A stretch of 56,936 bases of DNA from Roseomonas sp. (GTDB taxonomy: Bacteria > Pseudomonadota > Alphaproteobacteria > Acetobacterales > Acetobacteraceae): contig JADCFP010000023.1 in the NCBI GenBank assembly GCA_020249465.1, positions 1 through 56,936 on the forward strand, given 5' to 3'. Position 1 is the first letter of the stretch. Each line of letters starts with the position of its first letter. Position numbers and translations under genes: made by a program. Of the stretch, positions 16,849 to 26,431 are shown in pieces. The notes under the pieces were generated by a model. It had not been told where the DNA came from and made no database searches. It saw only the letters and a list, made by a program, of their open reading frames with translations.

Positions 16849-17847
16849 ATGATCACCCGCCGTTCCCTTGCTGGGCTTGCTGCCGGCGCTGCCCTGCTGC
16901 CCAGCCTTGTCCAAGCGCAGGTCTGGACTCCGCGCCGGACAGAGAGCTTCACCGAAGGTTTCCCTACGCCAGGCCGCCGCCCTTGGGCCGATCAGGTGCC
17001 GCAACTTCGCATCGGGCTGATGGGCGGTGAGAATGAAGCTGATCGCCTGGGCCGTTTTGGCGCCTATCGCGATTTGCTGGAACGCACCTTTGGTGTGCCG
17101 ACCAGGCTTTTCCCGGCGTCTGATTATGCCGGTGTTTTGCAAGCCTTCAGCGCGAAACAAATTGAAATCGCCGCACTTGGTGCTTCCGCCTATGCCGGCG
17201 CCTGGCTTGATACCAATGGCGGGGTGGAACCGCTTTTCGTCGCGGAAGAAGCGGATGGGTCCATCCATTATCTTTCCGTGATGGTGGTGCGCGCCGATAG
17301 CGGCATCACAAGTCTGGAACAGATGCGCGGCAAGGCGCTGGCCTGGGCCGATCCGAATTCTGCTTCCGGCTACCTTATTCCGCGCTTTTCGCTCCGCCGC
17401 GCCGGCATCGGCGTTGAAGCCGGCCAGTATTTCGGCCGCACCGGCTTTGGCGGTGGGCATGAACAGGCGGTGGTTGCTGTGCTGCAGCGCCAATATGATG
17501 CTGCGATGACCTGGACCTCTGGCCAGGGTGATGAGGCGCAGGGCTTCAGCCGCGGCAATCTGGCCGCCATGGTGCAAAAGGGGCTGCTGAATATGCGCGA
17601 TCTGCGCATCATCTGGCGGTCTGAACCCATCCTGAATGGCCCGATGGGTACGCGTACCGATCTTCCGGGTGCCTTCAAGGAAGATATCAAACGCTTCCAT
17701 CTGGCCCTGCCCAAGACGCATCCGGATATCTACAAGCAGATCGAACGCGGTGGCGGCATGGGGTATCGCGAGGTACGCCATCAGGATTTTGAACTTTTCG
17801 TCGAACTCCGCCGTGAGGAAGCCGCGGCGCGTCGTCGGCGTTCCTAA
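16849..17847 (+). CDS. phnD: phosphonate ABC transporter substrate-binding protein
   Basis: A 332-residue periplasmic protein. A Tat-like or Sec signal (MITRRSLAGLAAG) ends near VQAQ. The mature part matches PhnD: LRIGLMGGENEADRLGRFG near residue 53, IEIAALGASAYAGAW near residue 105 and ALAWADPNSASGYLIPRF near residue 163, where the Ser-Ala-Ser-Gly loop would hold the phosphonate group. AGGAG stands 7 nt before the ATG. Ligand could be 2-aminoethylphosphonate, methylphosphonate or phosphite; the sequence alone does not decide. Confidence 0.93.
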   Translation: MITRRSLAGLAAGAALLPSLVQAQVWTPRRTESFTEGFPTPGRRPWADQVPQLRIGLMGGENEADRLGRFGAYRDLLERTFGVPTRLFPASDYAGVLQAFSAKQIEIAALGASAYAGAWLDTNGGVEPLFVAEEADGSIHYLSVMVVRADSGITSLEQMRGKALAWADPNSASGYLIPRFSLRRAGIGVEAGQYFGRTGFGGGHEQAVVAVLQRQYDAAMTWTSGQGDEAQGFSRGNLAAMVQKGLLNMRDLRIIWRSEPILNGPMGTRTDLPGAFKEDIKRFHLALPKTHPDIYKQIERGGGMGYREVRHQDFELFVELRREEAAARRRRS

Positions 17848-17848
17848 G

Positions 17849-18751
17849 ATGCAGGAAGCCTATGCCACCAGCCTTCCCGCGGTCATCCGCGGGGAGGAAG
17901 CCTTTCAGGCGGCGCGCCGCCAAAAGCGCAATGCCGCGCTTTTGGGCGCGGTGGTGGTATGGGGCTGTTTGATTATCGCGGCCTGGGTAAGTGAAGCGCA
18001 TCCCGCGAAACTCTGGGCCGGGCTGCCGCGCATTTTTGAATATTTCATCCGGATCCTGCCGGATTTGCGCTGGGATGCGCTGTTCGCGGATGCGGAGACG
18101 GAAGGTTCCATTGCCTTCTGGTTCTATCGCCTGCCGGAATGGGCTTTGCTGATTGTGGAAACCGCCAATATGGCGGCACTCGCCACGCTGCTTGGTTCGG
18201 CGCTTTCGCTTCTGCTCGCTTTTCCCGCGGCGCGCAACATCGCGCCTTCAGGTCTTGTCTATAATCTCACGCGCCGCTTTCTGGAGGCGCTGCGCACCAT
18301 TCCCGAAATTGTCTATGCATTGATTTTCGTTTGGGCCTTTGGCGTTGGCGCACTCGCGGGCATTTTAGCGATTGCACTCCATAGTGCGGGCGCCAATGGC
18401 AAATTGTTTGCCGAGGCGATTGAGAATGCCGACATGAAGCCCTGGGATGGTGTGACAGCAGCGGGGGGAAGTTGGTTCGCCGCCTGCCGCTTCGCCATTC
18501 TGCCGCAGGTTCTACCCAATTTCCTGTCCTATCTGCTGCTCCGTTTTGAAGTGAATATCCGCTCCGCCAGCGTGATCGGCTTTGTCGGCGCCGGCGGCAT
18601 TGGTGAGGAGCTCAATAAGGTGATCTCCTTCAATTATTATGAGGAAATCAGCGCCATCATCCTGCTGATCATCCTGACTGTCGCCTGCGTTGACCTGCTA
18701 TCCGAAAGGCTGCGTCACGCCGCGATTGGCCGGCTGGAGGCTGCGCGATGA
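17849..18751 (+). CDS. phnE: phosphonate ABC transporter permease (first copy)
   Basis: A 300-residue inner-membrane permease with about six helices. The ATG at 17849 is 1 nt after the phnD stop; a longer open frame upstream overlaps phnD and is not credible. The EAA loop that docks the ATPase is visible as GVTAAGGSWFAACRFAILPQ near residue 204, and the PhnE-type segment RSASVIGFVGAGGIGEELN follows near residue 235. The end overlaps the second permease gene by ATGA. Confidence 0.92.
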   Translation: MQEAYATSLPAVIRGEEAFQAARRQKRNAALLGAVVVWGCLIIAAWVSEAHPAKLWAGLPRIFEYFIRILPDLRWDALFADAETEGSIAFWFYRLPEWALLIVETANMAALATLLGSALSLLLAFPAARNIAPSGLVYNLTRRFLEALRTIPEIVYALIFVWAFGVGALAGILAIALHSAGANGKLFAEAIENADMKPWDGVTAAGGSWFAACRFAILPQVLPNFLSYLLLRFEVNIRSASVIGFVGAGGIGEELNKVISFNYYEEISAIILLIILTVACVDLLSERLRHAAIGRLEAAR

Positions 18752-19575
18752 GTGATGCCACCATCGCCGCTTGGCGCGCGCGCATGCCGGCTGCCTTCGG
18801 GCCTGGGCCTTTCCGGCTTGGCCTCCGCTTTATTGGCTTGGCGCTATTCCTGGCTTGGTTCATCGGCACGCTATGGTATTTTGATTTTTCGCCCGCGCGG
18901 CTTTGGAATGGCTTAAGCGGGCTTGGCAAGATCATTGTGCTGATGATTCCACCCTCCCCAGGGGAGCTTTGGATCGAAATCATGAAGGGCATGGCGGAGA
19001 GTGTCGCCATGGCGTTCCTCGGCACTTTCCTGGCCGCCATTGTCGCCATTCCGCTGGGCTTCATGGGGGCGCGCAATGTGGTGACGGTGACGCTGCTGCG
19101 CTTTTCCTTCCGCCGCGTGCTGGATGGCATGCGTGGCGTGGATCAATTGATCTGGGCGCTGGCTTTTGTGCGCGCGGTCGGGCTTGGGCCTTTGGCCGGG
19201 GTGCTCGCGATTTTCGTCTCGGATATCGGGATCTTGTCGAAGCTTTATGCGGAAGCCATCGAGAACGCCGAAAAGCGCCAGGCCGAAGGTGTCACGGCCG
19301 CCGGCGGTGGGCGCCTGCTTGGCATTCGCTTTGGGCTGCTGCCGCAGGTGGCGCCCGTTATGCTCGCTCAGGCGCTCTATTTCTTTGAGAGCAATACGCG
19401 TTCCGCATCCATCCTGGGTGTGGTGGGCGCGGGCGGAATTGGGCTGCAAATCGCCGAGCGCATTCGCGTGCGCCATTGGGATGAGGTGGCTTTCATCATC
19501 ATCCTGATGATCATCACCGTCGCCGCGATTGACTGGATTTCCGGGCGTATTCGCCGCCGCCTTATCAGCGCCTGA
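18748..19575 (+). CDS. phnE: phosphonate ABC transporter permease (second copy)
   Basis: A 275-residue permease related to the preceding one; the two would form a heterodimeric channel. The EAA-type loop is GVTAAGGGRLLGIRFGLLPQ near residue 182 and is followed by RSASILGVVGAGGIGLQIAE near residue 213. PhnCDE systems with two different PhnE subunits are common in alphaproteobacteria. The operon ends here: no phn lyase, phnX or phnW gene follows, so breakdown of the imported phosphonate must be encoded elsewhere. Confidence 0.92.
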   Translation: MSDATIAAWRARMPAAFGPGPFRLGLRFIGLALFLAWFIGTLWYFDFSPARLWNGLSGLGKIIVLMIPPSPGELWIEIMKGMAESVAMAFLGTFLAAIVAIPLGFMGARNVVTVTLLRFSFRRVLDGMRGVDQLIWALAFVRAVGLGPLAGVLAIFVSDIGILSKLYAEAIENAEKRQAEGVTAAGGGRLLGIRFGLLPQVAPVMLAQALYFFESNTRSASILGVVGAGGIGLQIAERIRVRHWDEVAFIIILMIITVAAIDWISGRIRRRLISA

Positions 19576-19652
19576 ACTGCCCAGCCCTAATTCTCGGGTG
19601 ACGGCAGCGCCCAATCCGGCCTAGGCTTCCCTATGGGGAAACCGGGACGGGC

Positions 19653-21173
19653 ATGAGCGAGGCAGCGACTCAGGGAGGCATATTCAGCATCAGCGGCCGG
19701 CAATGGCTGATTCTGCTAATGGTGCAATTGGCCAATTTGCTGTTTGGCATGACCATCACATTGGCGAATCTGGTGCTCCCGGATATGCGGGGTGCGCTTT
19801 CGGCGACACAGGATGAAATTTCCTGGGTCATTACGCTCAATCTGGTGGCGACCGCGGTCGCAACGCCTGTCACTGGTTGGCTCGCGAGTCGTCTTGGCTG
19901 GCGCAATCTGATGTTTGGTACGGTGACCGGTTTCACCATCTGTTCGCTGCTCTGTGGTTTGGCGACCAGCCTTGATATGCTGATCCTGGCGCGGATCGGG
20001 CAGGGCGCCTTTGGGGCGCCGATCATGCCCATGGGGCAGGCGATCTTGCTCGCGTCCTTCCCGCGCCATTTGCAGCCGACCGCGATTGTGATCTGGGGTG
20101 TTGGCGCTGTTTTTGGCCCCGTGCTTGGCCCCATTCTGGGTGCCATGGCGACCGAGGCTTGGAATTGGCGCGCGGCGTTTTTCATGATTGTACCACCGGG
20201 CATCGCAACACTGATCTGCATCTGGTTTGCGCTGTCTGATCGCACCGAACGCAAGCCGATTTCCTTTGACTGGACAGGATTTTTGGCGCTTTCCATCGCC
20301 ATCATCTGCATCCAATTGATCCTGGATCGTGGCCAGAGGATGGATTGGTTCGAAGCGCCGGAAATGATCGCCTGCGCCGTGATTGGCGCCATCAGTTTTT
20401 ATATCTTCGTGGCGCATTGCCTGACGGCGCCGGCACCCTTCCTCAATCCCCGGCTATTCCTGGATCGCAATTTTGCCATCGGCACGGCGATTGCGTTTGT
20501 GATGGGGATGCTCGCCTTCACCAGCCTCACGCTGTTCCCGACCATGCTGCATGATCTGCGCGGCTATCCGGATAATGCGGTGAGTATTCTGATCGCAGCG
20601 CGCGGCATGGGGAATTGGGTGGCGTTTCTGGTGGTGGTGCAACTGACGCGCTGGGCGCCACGTTTCACCATTGGGCTCGGGATGTTCTTTCAGGCGTTGT
20701 CCGGATTCTGGATGGCGCAATTCGACATCAATGTGACCGAATCACAGATATTCTGGTCGCATTTGCTGCAAGGTTTCGGCCAATCCATCGCCTTCACGCC
20801 CATGACGGTGATGGCGTTTTCAACCCTGCCGGCGCATCAGGTGACGGAGGGTTCAGCGATTTTCACGCTGATGCGCAATTTCGGATCGAGCCTTTTCATT
20901 TCCATCGCGGTGATGATGCTGATCAGATCGAGCGGCGAAAACTACGCGCGGCTTGGGGAATTCGTGACCCCCTACAACAAGCTGCTGACCTTGCCGAATT
21001 TCCCAGCAAGTTGGGACATTGAAAGCGCATCCGGCCTGTTCCGCCTGGCGGGAGAAATCCAGCGCCAGGCGGCGATGATTGGCTATGTGAATGCGTTTTA
21101 CCTGATGGCGGCAACGGCAGCCGTCAGCGTGCCGCTGGCCTTTTTCATGCGGCGCGCCAATCGCGTGGGTTAG
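19653..21173 (+). CDS. MFS multidrug efflux transporter, 14-helix DHA2 (EmrB/QacA) type
   Basis: A 506-residue carrier with fourteen predicted helices. The motif near residue 70 (GWLASRLGWRNLMFG) is the DHA2 version of the MFS loop 2-3 signature. WVITLNLVATAVATPVTGW near residue 54 and GAVFGPVLGPILGAMATEAW near residue 150 (antiporter motif C) point to drug:H+ antiport. No EmrA-type membrane-fusion partner or TetR regulator is adjacent, which is unusual for EmrB. GGGACGG lies shortly before the ATG. Its stop overlaps the convergent DUF169 gene by 4 nt. Confidence 0.9.
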   Translation: MSEAATQGGIFSISGRQWLILLMVQLANLLFGMTITLANLVLPDMRGALSATQDEISWVITLNLVATAVATPVTGWLASRLGWRNLMFGTVTGFTICSLLCGLATSLDMLILARIGQGAFGAPIMPMGQAILLASFPRHLQPTAIVIWGVGAVFGPVLGPILGAMATEAWNWRAAFFMIVPPGIATLICIWFALSDRTERKPISFDWTGFLALSIAIICIQLILDRGQRMDWFEAPEMIACAVIGAISFYIFVAHCLTAPAPFLNPRLFLDRNFAIGTAIAFVMGMLAFTSLTLFPTMLHDLRGYPDNAVSILIAARGMGNWVAFLVVVQLTRWAPRFTIGLGMFFQALSGFWMAQFDINVTESQIFWSHLLQGFGQSIAFTPMTVMAFSTLPAHQVTEGSAIFTLMRNFGSSLFISIAVMMLIRSSGENYARLGEFVTPYNKLLTLPNFPASWDIESASGLFRLAGEIQRQAAMIGYVNAFYLMAATAAVSVPLAFFMRRANRVG

Positions 21174-21982
21174 GTCTTGCCCGCATAGGATTTTGCCATG
21201 CCATCGGCGGGATCGGCCTGCGGGCCATAGGGCATGATGGGATAACGCAGCCCCGCCTTGGAAAGCCCGAGCAAACCTTCCACGGCGCGCGCCAGATCCT
21301 CGGGCGGGCAGGCCATCAGCATTTCATCATCGGCAACCCCGCCATAGCGGCGTTCGGCATAGCAGGGGATGGAAAGGCAGACGGTGCGGTCACGCAAAGC
21401 GCGGCCCCAGGAATCGGCGCAGGCGCTTTCCCCGGTGATGGAAAAATCATAGCGCTTGTAATTCTTCCATTGCAGCCCGTTGATGAACAGGATCATTTGC
21501 GCGGGATTGGCATAAAACAGGCAGATATCCGGCGGGTCCAACCGCGCGGAGCGCAAGGGTGAGACCGCCAGGCCCTTATAGCGCGCCGGCACGCGCGGCA
21601 TTTGCGCCTGATGCAGCCGCCCGGCTTCGCGGTTTTCAAACCACACACCTTCGAATTTACGGCCCGAAAGGTATAGTTCTGATGGTTCGTTCAAGCCGAT
21701 CACGCCGCCGCAATTGCTGAAGCCGGGCACGTTTTCTTCTGTGATGCCCATGGTGAAGCCCGCGATGCGCGCTTGCGTGACCAATTGGCAGGTGGAGAAT
21801 TTCTTGCCCTCGGTCGGGCGGCGAAGCCCGGGGATTTTCGCCATTTCCTCGGCATCATCAAACAGCTTCATGCCGAAGGGGAAGGTGCGAATACGCAGCA
21901 ATTCGGTCAATTGCCGCGCCAATTCGGCAATCGCCTTGGCATCAAGCGGTGGTTTTTCGGGAGTTGGCAGGGCATCGGGCAT
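21170..21982 (-). CDS. DUF169 domain protein
   Basis: A 270-residue protein of the DUF169 family, whose function is unknown. Conserved features visible here are RTFPFGMKLF near residue 32, STCQLVTQARIAG near residue 64, FSNCGGVIGLNEP near residue 90, ITGESACADSW near residue 185 and SIPCYAERR near residue 206. The four conserved cysteines could bind a metal or cluster; that is inference. There is no signal peptide. The ribosome site GGAGGA lies 7 nt before the ATG. It stands alone between an MFS gene and the ligase-associated repair genes. Confidence 0.82.
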   Translation of the reverse strand: MPDALPTPEKPPLDAKAIAELARQLTELLRIRTFPFGMKLFDDAEEMAKIPGLRRPTEGKKFSTCQLVTQARIAGFTMGITEENVPGFSNCGGVIGLNEPSELYLSGRKFEGVWFENREAGRLHQAQMPRVPARYKGLAVSPLRSARLDPPDICLFYANPAQMILFINGLQWKNYKRYDFSITGESACADSWGRALRDRTVCLSIPCYAERRYGGVADDEMLMACPPEDLARAVEGLLGLSKAGLRYPIMPYGPQADPADGMAKSYAGKT

Positions 21983-22093
21983 GGCTTGTTCCTCCAGCTA
22001 GCGCCTGATCCGCGTAGGCTGAAGGCCGAAGCGGTGAATCAGTCGCTCAAATTCAGGCACATCGTGACCCGTCATTACGGGGCACGAAGTGCA

Positions 22094-22804
22094 TCATGGC
22101 CCCTGTTGCGGCGCCGCGCCATGCCCCCGGCCAGCGGTGAGAGGGAAAGAGTAAAGCCGTTCTTCCCCAAGAAGAAAGGCGCGCCCGCCTTGCGGGAAAA
22201 GCCTGGCAATGGCGGGATCGGTCACACAAAGCCCGCCCGTGAAGGCGCCAAAGGCCGGCATCACCACGCGGCGCGGGTTGGCGACAAAACAGGGGCGGGA
22301 GATGCCGCCCGCACGCGTCGGCGCTGTCGCCTTCGGGTGGAAATGCCCAGCGATTTCCGGCGGCGCCTGGCGGGAGAAGGGGCTTGGGATATGGCGAAAG
22401 GTGATCGGCCCCTGGCGCCATTCGGCAAAGGTCTCACCGGGCAGATCGCAGGGCGGCGCAGGGTCGTGATTGCCGAGCACCCAGATGGGCTCTAGCCCTT
22501 CCAGCAGCTTAAGCAGCGCGGCGCGATCTGCGGGCGAAAGGCGCGCAGCCCCCTCCGCATCATGGAAACTGTCGCCCAGAAACACCAAGCGCTTCGGGCC
22601 ATAGCGCCGGATCAGCAGCGCGAGCCGTGCGAGGGTTTCGCGCGTATCATAGGGCGGCAGGAAATAGCCGGCGCGGGCAAAAGCACTCGCCTTTTCCAGA
22701 TGTAGATCCGCCACACAGAGCAGCTTCTGCGCCGGCCAATGCAAAACGCCAGCGGGGTCAAGCATGACACGCTCTGCCCCCAAATGTAGAGGTGCGGCGT
22801 TCAT
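22094..22804 (-). CDS. pdeM: ligase-associated DNA damage response phosphoesterase PdeM
   Basis: A 236-residue calcineurin-like metallophosphoesterase. All metal-binding motifs are present: DLHLEK (33-38), GDSFHD (77-82), GNHD (111-114) and GHFH (153-156), in the compact form that marks the ligase-associated family. It starts inside the last codons of the helicase gene (ATGA overlap) and is therefore co-translated with it. It probably trims or processes DNA ends before ligation, together with the helicase, the exonuclease and the ATP-dependent ligase encoded within 6 kb. Confidence 0.92.
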   Translation of the reverse strand: MNAAPLHLGAERVMLDPAGVLHWPAQKLLCVADLHLEKASAFARAGYFLPPYDTRETLARLALLIRRYGPKRLVFLGDSFHDAEGAARLSPADRAALLKLLEGLEPIWVLGNHDPAPPCDLPGETFAEWRQGPITFRHIPSPFSRQAPPEIAGHFHPKATAPTRAGGISRPCFVANPRRVVMPAFGAFTGGLCVTDPAIARLFPQGGRAFLLGEERLYSFPLTAGRGHGAAPQQGP

Positions 22805-25335
22805 GAGGCGCGCCTTGGGGCGGAACGGATAAAGCGCGACCGCCGTGCCTCACGCGGTTTGGCCCGTGCCGAGGCGCCACGCGTGATAATGCCATCCGTC
22901 ACATCGGCGAGCGTTTCGCCAAACTCCTCCGCGCCATCGGTCGCTTCACTGACCAACGCAGCGGCTTCCGCGAGCAAGGCATCCTCCGCTCCGCCGGCCA
23001 CCCATTCGCGACCTTCCTCGATCAAAGCGGGCACAGCAAGTGGCGAGACACGTGAAAGCGCCCGATGCGTGATGCGCCCCTGAATGCGCGTGAGAAGGGA
23101 AGCGATGCGCGCCACATCCGTGAGGCCCCGCGCGGCTTCTTCGCGCGTTGCACGCAGCAGAATATGATCCGGTTCATGTCGGCGCAGCACATCATAAATC
23201 AAATCTGCATTCATCGTCATTTGCCGGCCGGATTTCTCCGCCCCCGGATGGTGTTTTTCCAGCAAGCCCGCAATGGTCGCAATATTGCGGAAACTCCGCC
23301 GCAGCATGGAAGATTCCGCAAGCCATTCCTCCATTTCATCGCCCAATATGTCTTCGGCGAATAGTCTTTCAACGCCGGTTGGTTCAAAGGCGGACCAGAT
23401 CGCCAGCACATAATCCGTACCGACATAGCCAAGCGGCCCCATGCCGAGGCGTTCCATGCGCTTCGTCACCAAAAGCCCGAGCGTTTGATGCGCCAAGCGG
23501 CCTTCAAAAGTATAGGCGACCAGAAACCAGCGCCCGCCGCGCGGGAAGGTTTCAACCAAAAGCCCATCGCGCGGCGGCAATTCGCTCCGCAGGCTTTGCA
23601 GCTTCAGCCATTCCTGCACCGGTGCGGGCAGATGCGCCCAGCGCGACGGGTCATGCAAAATCGCGCGCACGCGCGCGGCAAGCCAGGTGGTAAGCGGCAT
23701 GCGGCTGCCGGCATAAACCGGCACGCGCGGTTCATCGCCACCGCCGGGGCTGACAATCACCGCCGCCGGGTCAAGCCTTTCATAGCGCACCACCTGCCCG
23801 GCAAACAGAAAGCAATCGCCGACCGCGAGCGTGGAGACGAACCATTCCTCCACCTCACCTAAGGTGCCGCCACCGCGCAGCCGCACCTTGATCATCGGGG
23901 TTTCGACAATAGTGCCAAGGTTCAGGCGGAATTGCCGCGCCACACGCGCATCGCGGATATGCAGCCGCCCTTCGGAATCGCGAAACAGGCGGCGAAAACG
24001 CTCATAGGCCGCCAAAGCATAGCCGCCATCTTCGACAAAGCGTACCACATCATCGAAATCACGCCGCGTCAGCGCGGCATAGGGCGCGGCGCGAATCACC
24101 TCGGCATAGAGTTCATCCGGATGAAACGGCGCGTGGCACGCCATGGCGAGCACATGCTGCGCCAACACATCAAGCCCGCCGGGGCGTGGCGGGTCGCCAT
24201 CCAATTCGCCGGCCGACGCGGCTTCCATGGCAGCGACGCATTCAATCACCTCAAACCGATTGGCCGGCACCAGCACGGCGCGCGAAGGTTCATCCATGCG
24301 GTGATTGGCGCGGCCCACGCGCTGCAATAGCCGCGCGACACCTTTGGGCGCGCCGATCTGGATCACCTGATCCACATCCCCCCAATCAATGCCGAGATCG
24401 AGTGAGGCAGTGGCGACCACGGCGCGCAGCTTGCCCGCCGCCATGGCCGCTTCCACCTTGCGGCGCTGGTCAATTTCGAGGCTGCCGTGATGAAGCGCGA
24501 TCGGCAGCGAAGCCTCATTCAATCGCCACAATGCAGCGAAGCAAAGCTCTGCCTGGGCACGCGTATTGACGAACACAATGGTGACGCGTGCTGCTTCGAT
24601 GCGCTGATAGACCTCCGGCATCGAAGCAAGGCCCATATGCCCGCCCCAGGGCAAATGGCCTTCGGGTAATTGCAGATCAAATACCGGCGCGGCGCCGCCT
24701 TCCGCCGTGACCAGCCGCACCGATTTCGCCCGCGCATCCGGCGCCAGCCAGGCGCGCAAGGCGTCCGGTATGGCCACGGTTGCAGAAAGCCCGATGCGTT
24801 TGGCACCGGGCGCCAGCACGGCAAGGCGAGACAGGCACAGCGCCAATTGATCGCCGCGCTTGGTGCCGGCCAGGGCATGAATTTCATCAATGATGATGCC
24901 GCCAAGCCCGGCGAAGAATTCGGCGGCGTCCGGCTGAGACAGCAACAGCGTCAGGCTTTCCGGCGTGGTCAGCAGGATATGCGGTGGTGCCGCGCGTTGC
25001 CGCGCGCGGCGATTGGCCGGCGTATCGCCGGTGCGGGTTTCCACGCGAATGGGCAGCGCCATATCGCCAATCGGCGCCATCAGATTGCGCGCGATATCCA
25101 CCGCGAGTGCCTTCAAGGGCGAGATGTACAGCGTGTGCAAGCCTTCTCGCGGCGTGGCGGCCAAATCCATCAGCGTCGGCAAAAACCCCGCCAGCGTCTT
25201 GCCGCCGCCGGTTGGTGCCACCAGCAGCGTGTGCTCCCCGCCCGCCACGGCTTCCAGAACGCCAAGCTGATGCGGGCGCGGCTGCCAGCCACGCGCCGCA
25301 AACCAACCGGCAAAAGGTTCTGGTAATGTTCGCAT
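22801..25335 (-). CDS. ligase-associated DNA damage response DEXH-box helicase (Lhr-like)
   Basis: An 844-residue superfamily 2 helicase of the Lhr type. Motif I is APTGGGKT (40-47), motif II is DEIH (150-153), motif III-like SAT is in GLSATVAIP near residue 198, and motif VI is QRVGRANHR near residue 339. A winged-helix region and an Lhr core follow to about residue 780. The Arg/Ala-rich C-terminus is likely disordered. It is shorter than full-length Lhr (about 1,500) and matches the shorter ligase-associated subfamily. It is divergent from the exonuclease gene with only 49 bp between starts, so both probably share a control region. Confidence 0.93.
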   Translation of the reverse strand: MRTLPEPFAGWFAARGWQPRPHQLGVLEAVAGGEHTLLVAPTGGGKTLAGFLPTLMDLAATPREGLHTLYISPLKALAVDIARNLMAPIGDMALPIRVETRTGDTPANRRARQRAAPPHILLTTPESLTLLLSQPDAAEFFAGLGGIIIDEIHALAGTKRGDQLALCLSRLAVLAPGAKRIGLSATVAIPDALRAWLAPDARAKSVRLVTAEGGAAPVFDLQLPEGHLPWGGHMGLASMPEVYQRIEAARVTIVFVNTRAQAELCFAALWRLNEASLPIALHHGSLEIDQRRKVEAAMAAGKLRAVVATASLDLGIDWGDVDQVIQIGAPKGVARLLQRVGRANHRMDEPSRAVLVPANRFEVIECVAAMEAASAGELDGDPPRPGGLDVLAQHVLAMACHAPFHPDELYAEVIRAAPYAALTRRDFDDVVRFVEDGGYALAAYERFRRLFRDSEGRLHIRDARVARQFRLNLGTIVETPMIKVRLRGGGTLGEVEEWFVSTLAVGDCFLFAGQVVRYERLDPAAVIVSPGGGDEPRVPVYAGSRMPLTTWLAARVRAILHDPSRWAHLPAPVQEWLKLQSLRSELPPRDGLLVETFPRGGRWFLVAYTFEGRLAHQTLGLLVTKRMERLGMGPLGYVGTDYVLAIWSAFEPTGVERLFAEDILGDEMEEWLAESSMLRRSFRNIATIAGLLEKHHPGAEKSGRQMTMNADLIYDVLRRHEPDHILLRATREEAARGLTDVARIASLLTRIQGRITHRALSRVSPLAVPALIEEGREWVAGGAEDALLAEAAALVSEATDGAEEFGETLADVTDGIITRGASARAKPREARRSRFIRSAPRRAS

Positions 25336-25384
25336 TCAGCGCTATCTATGGCGTGACAAGCCGCCGACGCAAGACCGGAACCGC

Positions 25385-26422
25385 ATGGCCTTTACCACCG
25401 CCCCCCATCCCGAGACCTGGCTGAAAGTCACCCCATCCGGGCTATTGTGCGAACCGGGCGGGTTTTTCATTGACCCGCTCCGCGCCGTGGATCGTGCCGT
25501 GATCAGCCATGGCCATTCGGATCATGCGCGCCCCGGCCATGCGGCCGTGCTGGCGACGCCCGAGACACTCGCCATCATGACCGCGCGCTTGGGTGAAGGC
25601 CGCGCGGGCACCACGCAACAGGCGCTGCGCTATGGGGAGGTGATCACCATCAATGGCGTGAAGCTTTGGCTGCGGCCGGCGGGGCATGTACTGGGCTCGG
25701 CGCAGGTGGCGCTGGAATGGCAGGGCAGTCGCGTGGTGGTTTCTGGCGATTACAAGCGCCGCGCCGATCCAAGCTGCGCCGCCTTTGAAGTTGAGCGCTG
25801 CGATGTTTTCATCACGGAAGCGACCTTCGCGTTGCCGGTATTCCGTCACCCCGATGCGATGGGAGAGATTGCGCGGCTGTTGCGCTCGGCAGCGCTATTC
25901 CCGGAACGCACCCATGTGATTGGCTGCTACGCGCTTGGCAAATGCCAGCGCCTGATCCGTATGTTGCGCGAAGCGGGTTATGATCGCCCGATACATTTGC
26001 ATGGCGCGCATCAGGGGCTTTGCGCTGTCTATGAGGAATTGGGCGTGGCCCTCGGCCCGCTGCTGCCCGCGACGGTGGCGCGCAAGGATGCGCTGAAGGG
26101 CGCGATTGTGTTGGCGCCGCCTTCCGCCATTGCCGATCGCTGGGCGCGGCGGCTCGCGGAACCTGTGGTCGCGAATGCCTCGGGCTGGATGGGTGTGCGG
26201 CAACGCGCGCGCCAGGGGGGCGTGGAATTGCCGCTGGTGATTTCCGATCACGCCGATTGGGATGAGCTGCTGGCAACTTGCGAGCAGACCGGCGCGCAGG
26301 AGGTTTGGGTGACGCATGGGCGCGAAGATGCGCTGATCCATGCGCTTGGGCTGCAAGGGATCAGGGGCCGCGCGCTGAACTTGGTTGGGCGCGGTGAGGA
26401 AGATGAGGAGGCAGCCGCGTGA
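25385..26422 (+). CDS. ligase-associated DNA damage response exonuclease (beta-CASP/MBL fold)
   Basis: A 345-residue metallo-beta-lactamase-fold nuclease related to SNM1 and CPSF73. The metal motif SHGHSDHARPGH (His42, His44, Asp46, His47) is intact, further ligands occur in PAGHVLGSAQV near residue 98 and VVSGDYKR near residue 119, and a late histidine lies in ISDHADW near residue 290. It is expected to resect DNA ends for the nearby ATP-dependent ligase. Transcription is away from the helicase; the next ligase gene on this strand is separated by an opposite-strand gene. Confidence 0.92.
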   Translation: MAFTTAPHPETWLKVTPSGLLCEPGGFFIDPLRAVDRAVISHGHSDHARPGHAAVLATPETLAIMTARLGEGRAGTTQQALRYGEVITINGVKLWLRPAGHVLGSAQVALEWQGSRVVVSGDYKRRADPSCAAFEVERCDVFITEATFALPVFRHPDAMGEIARLLRSAALFPERTHVIGCYALGKCQRLIRMLREAGYDRPIHLHGAHQGLCAVYEELGVALGPLLPATVARKDALKGAIVLAPPSAIADRWARRLAEPVVANASGWMGVRQRARQGGVELPLVISDHADWDELLATCEQTGAQEVWVTHGREDALIHALGLQGIRGRALNLVGRGEEDEEAAA

Positions 26423-26431
26423 ACAGGACGA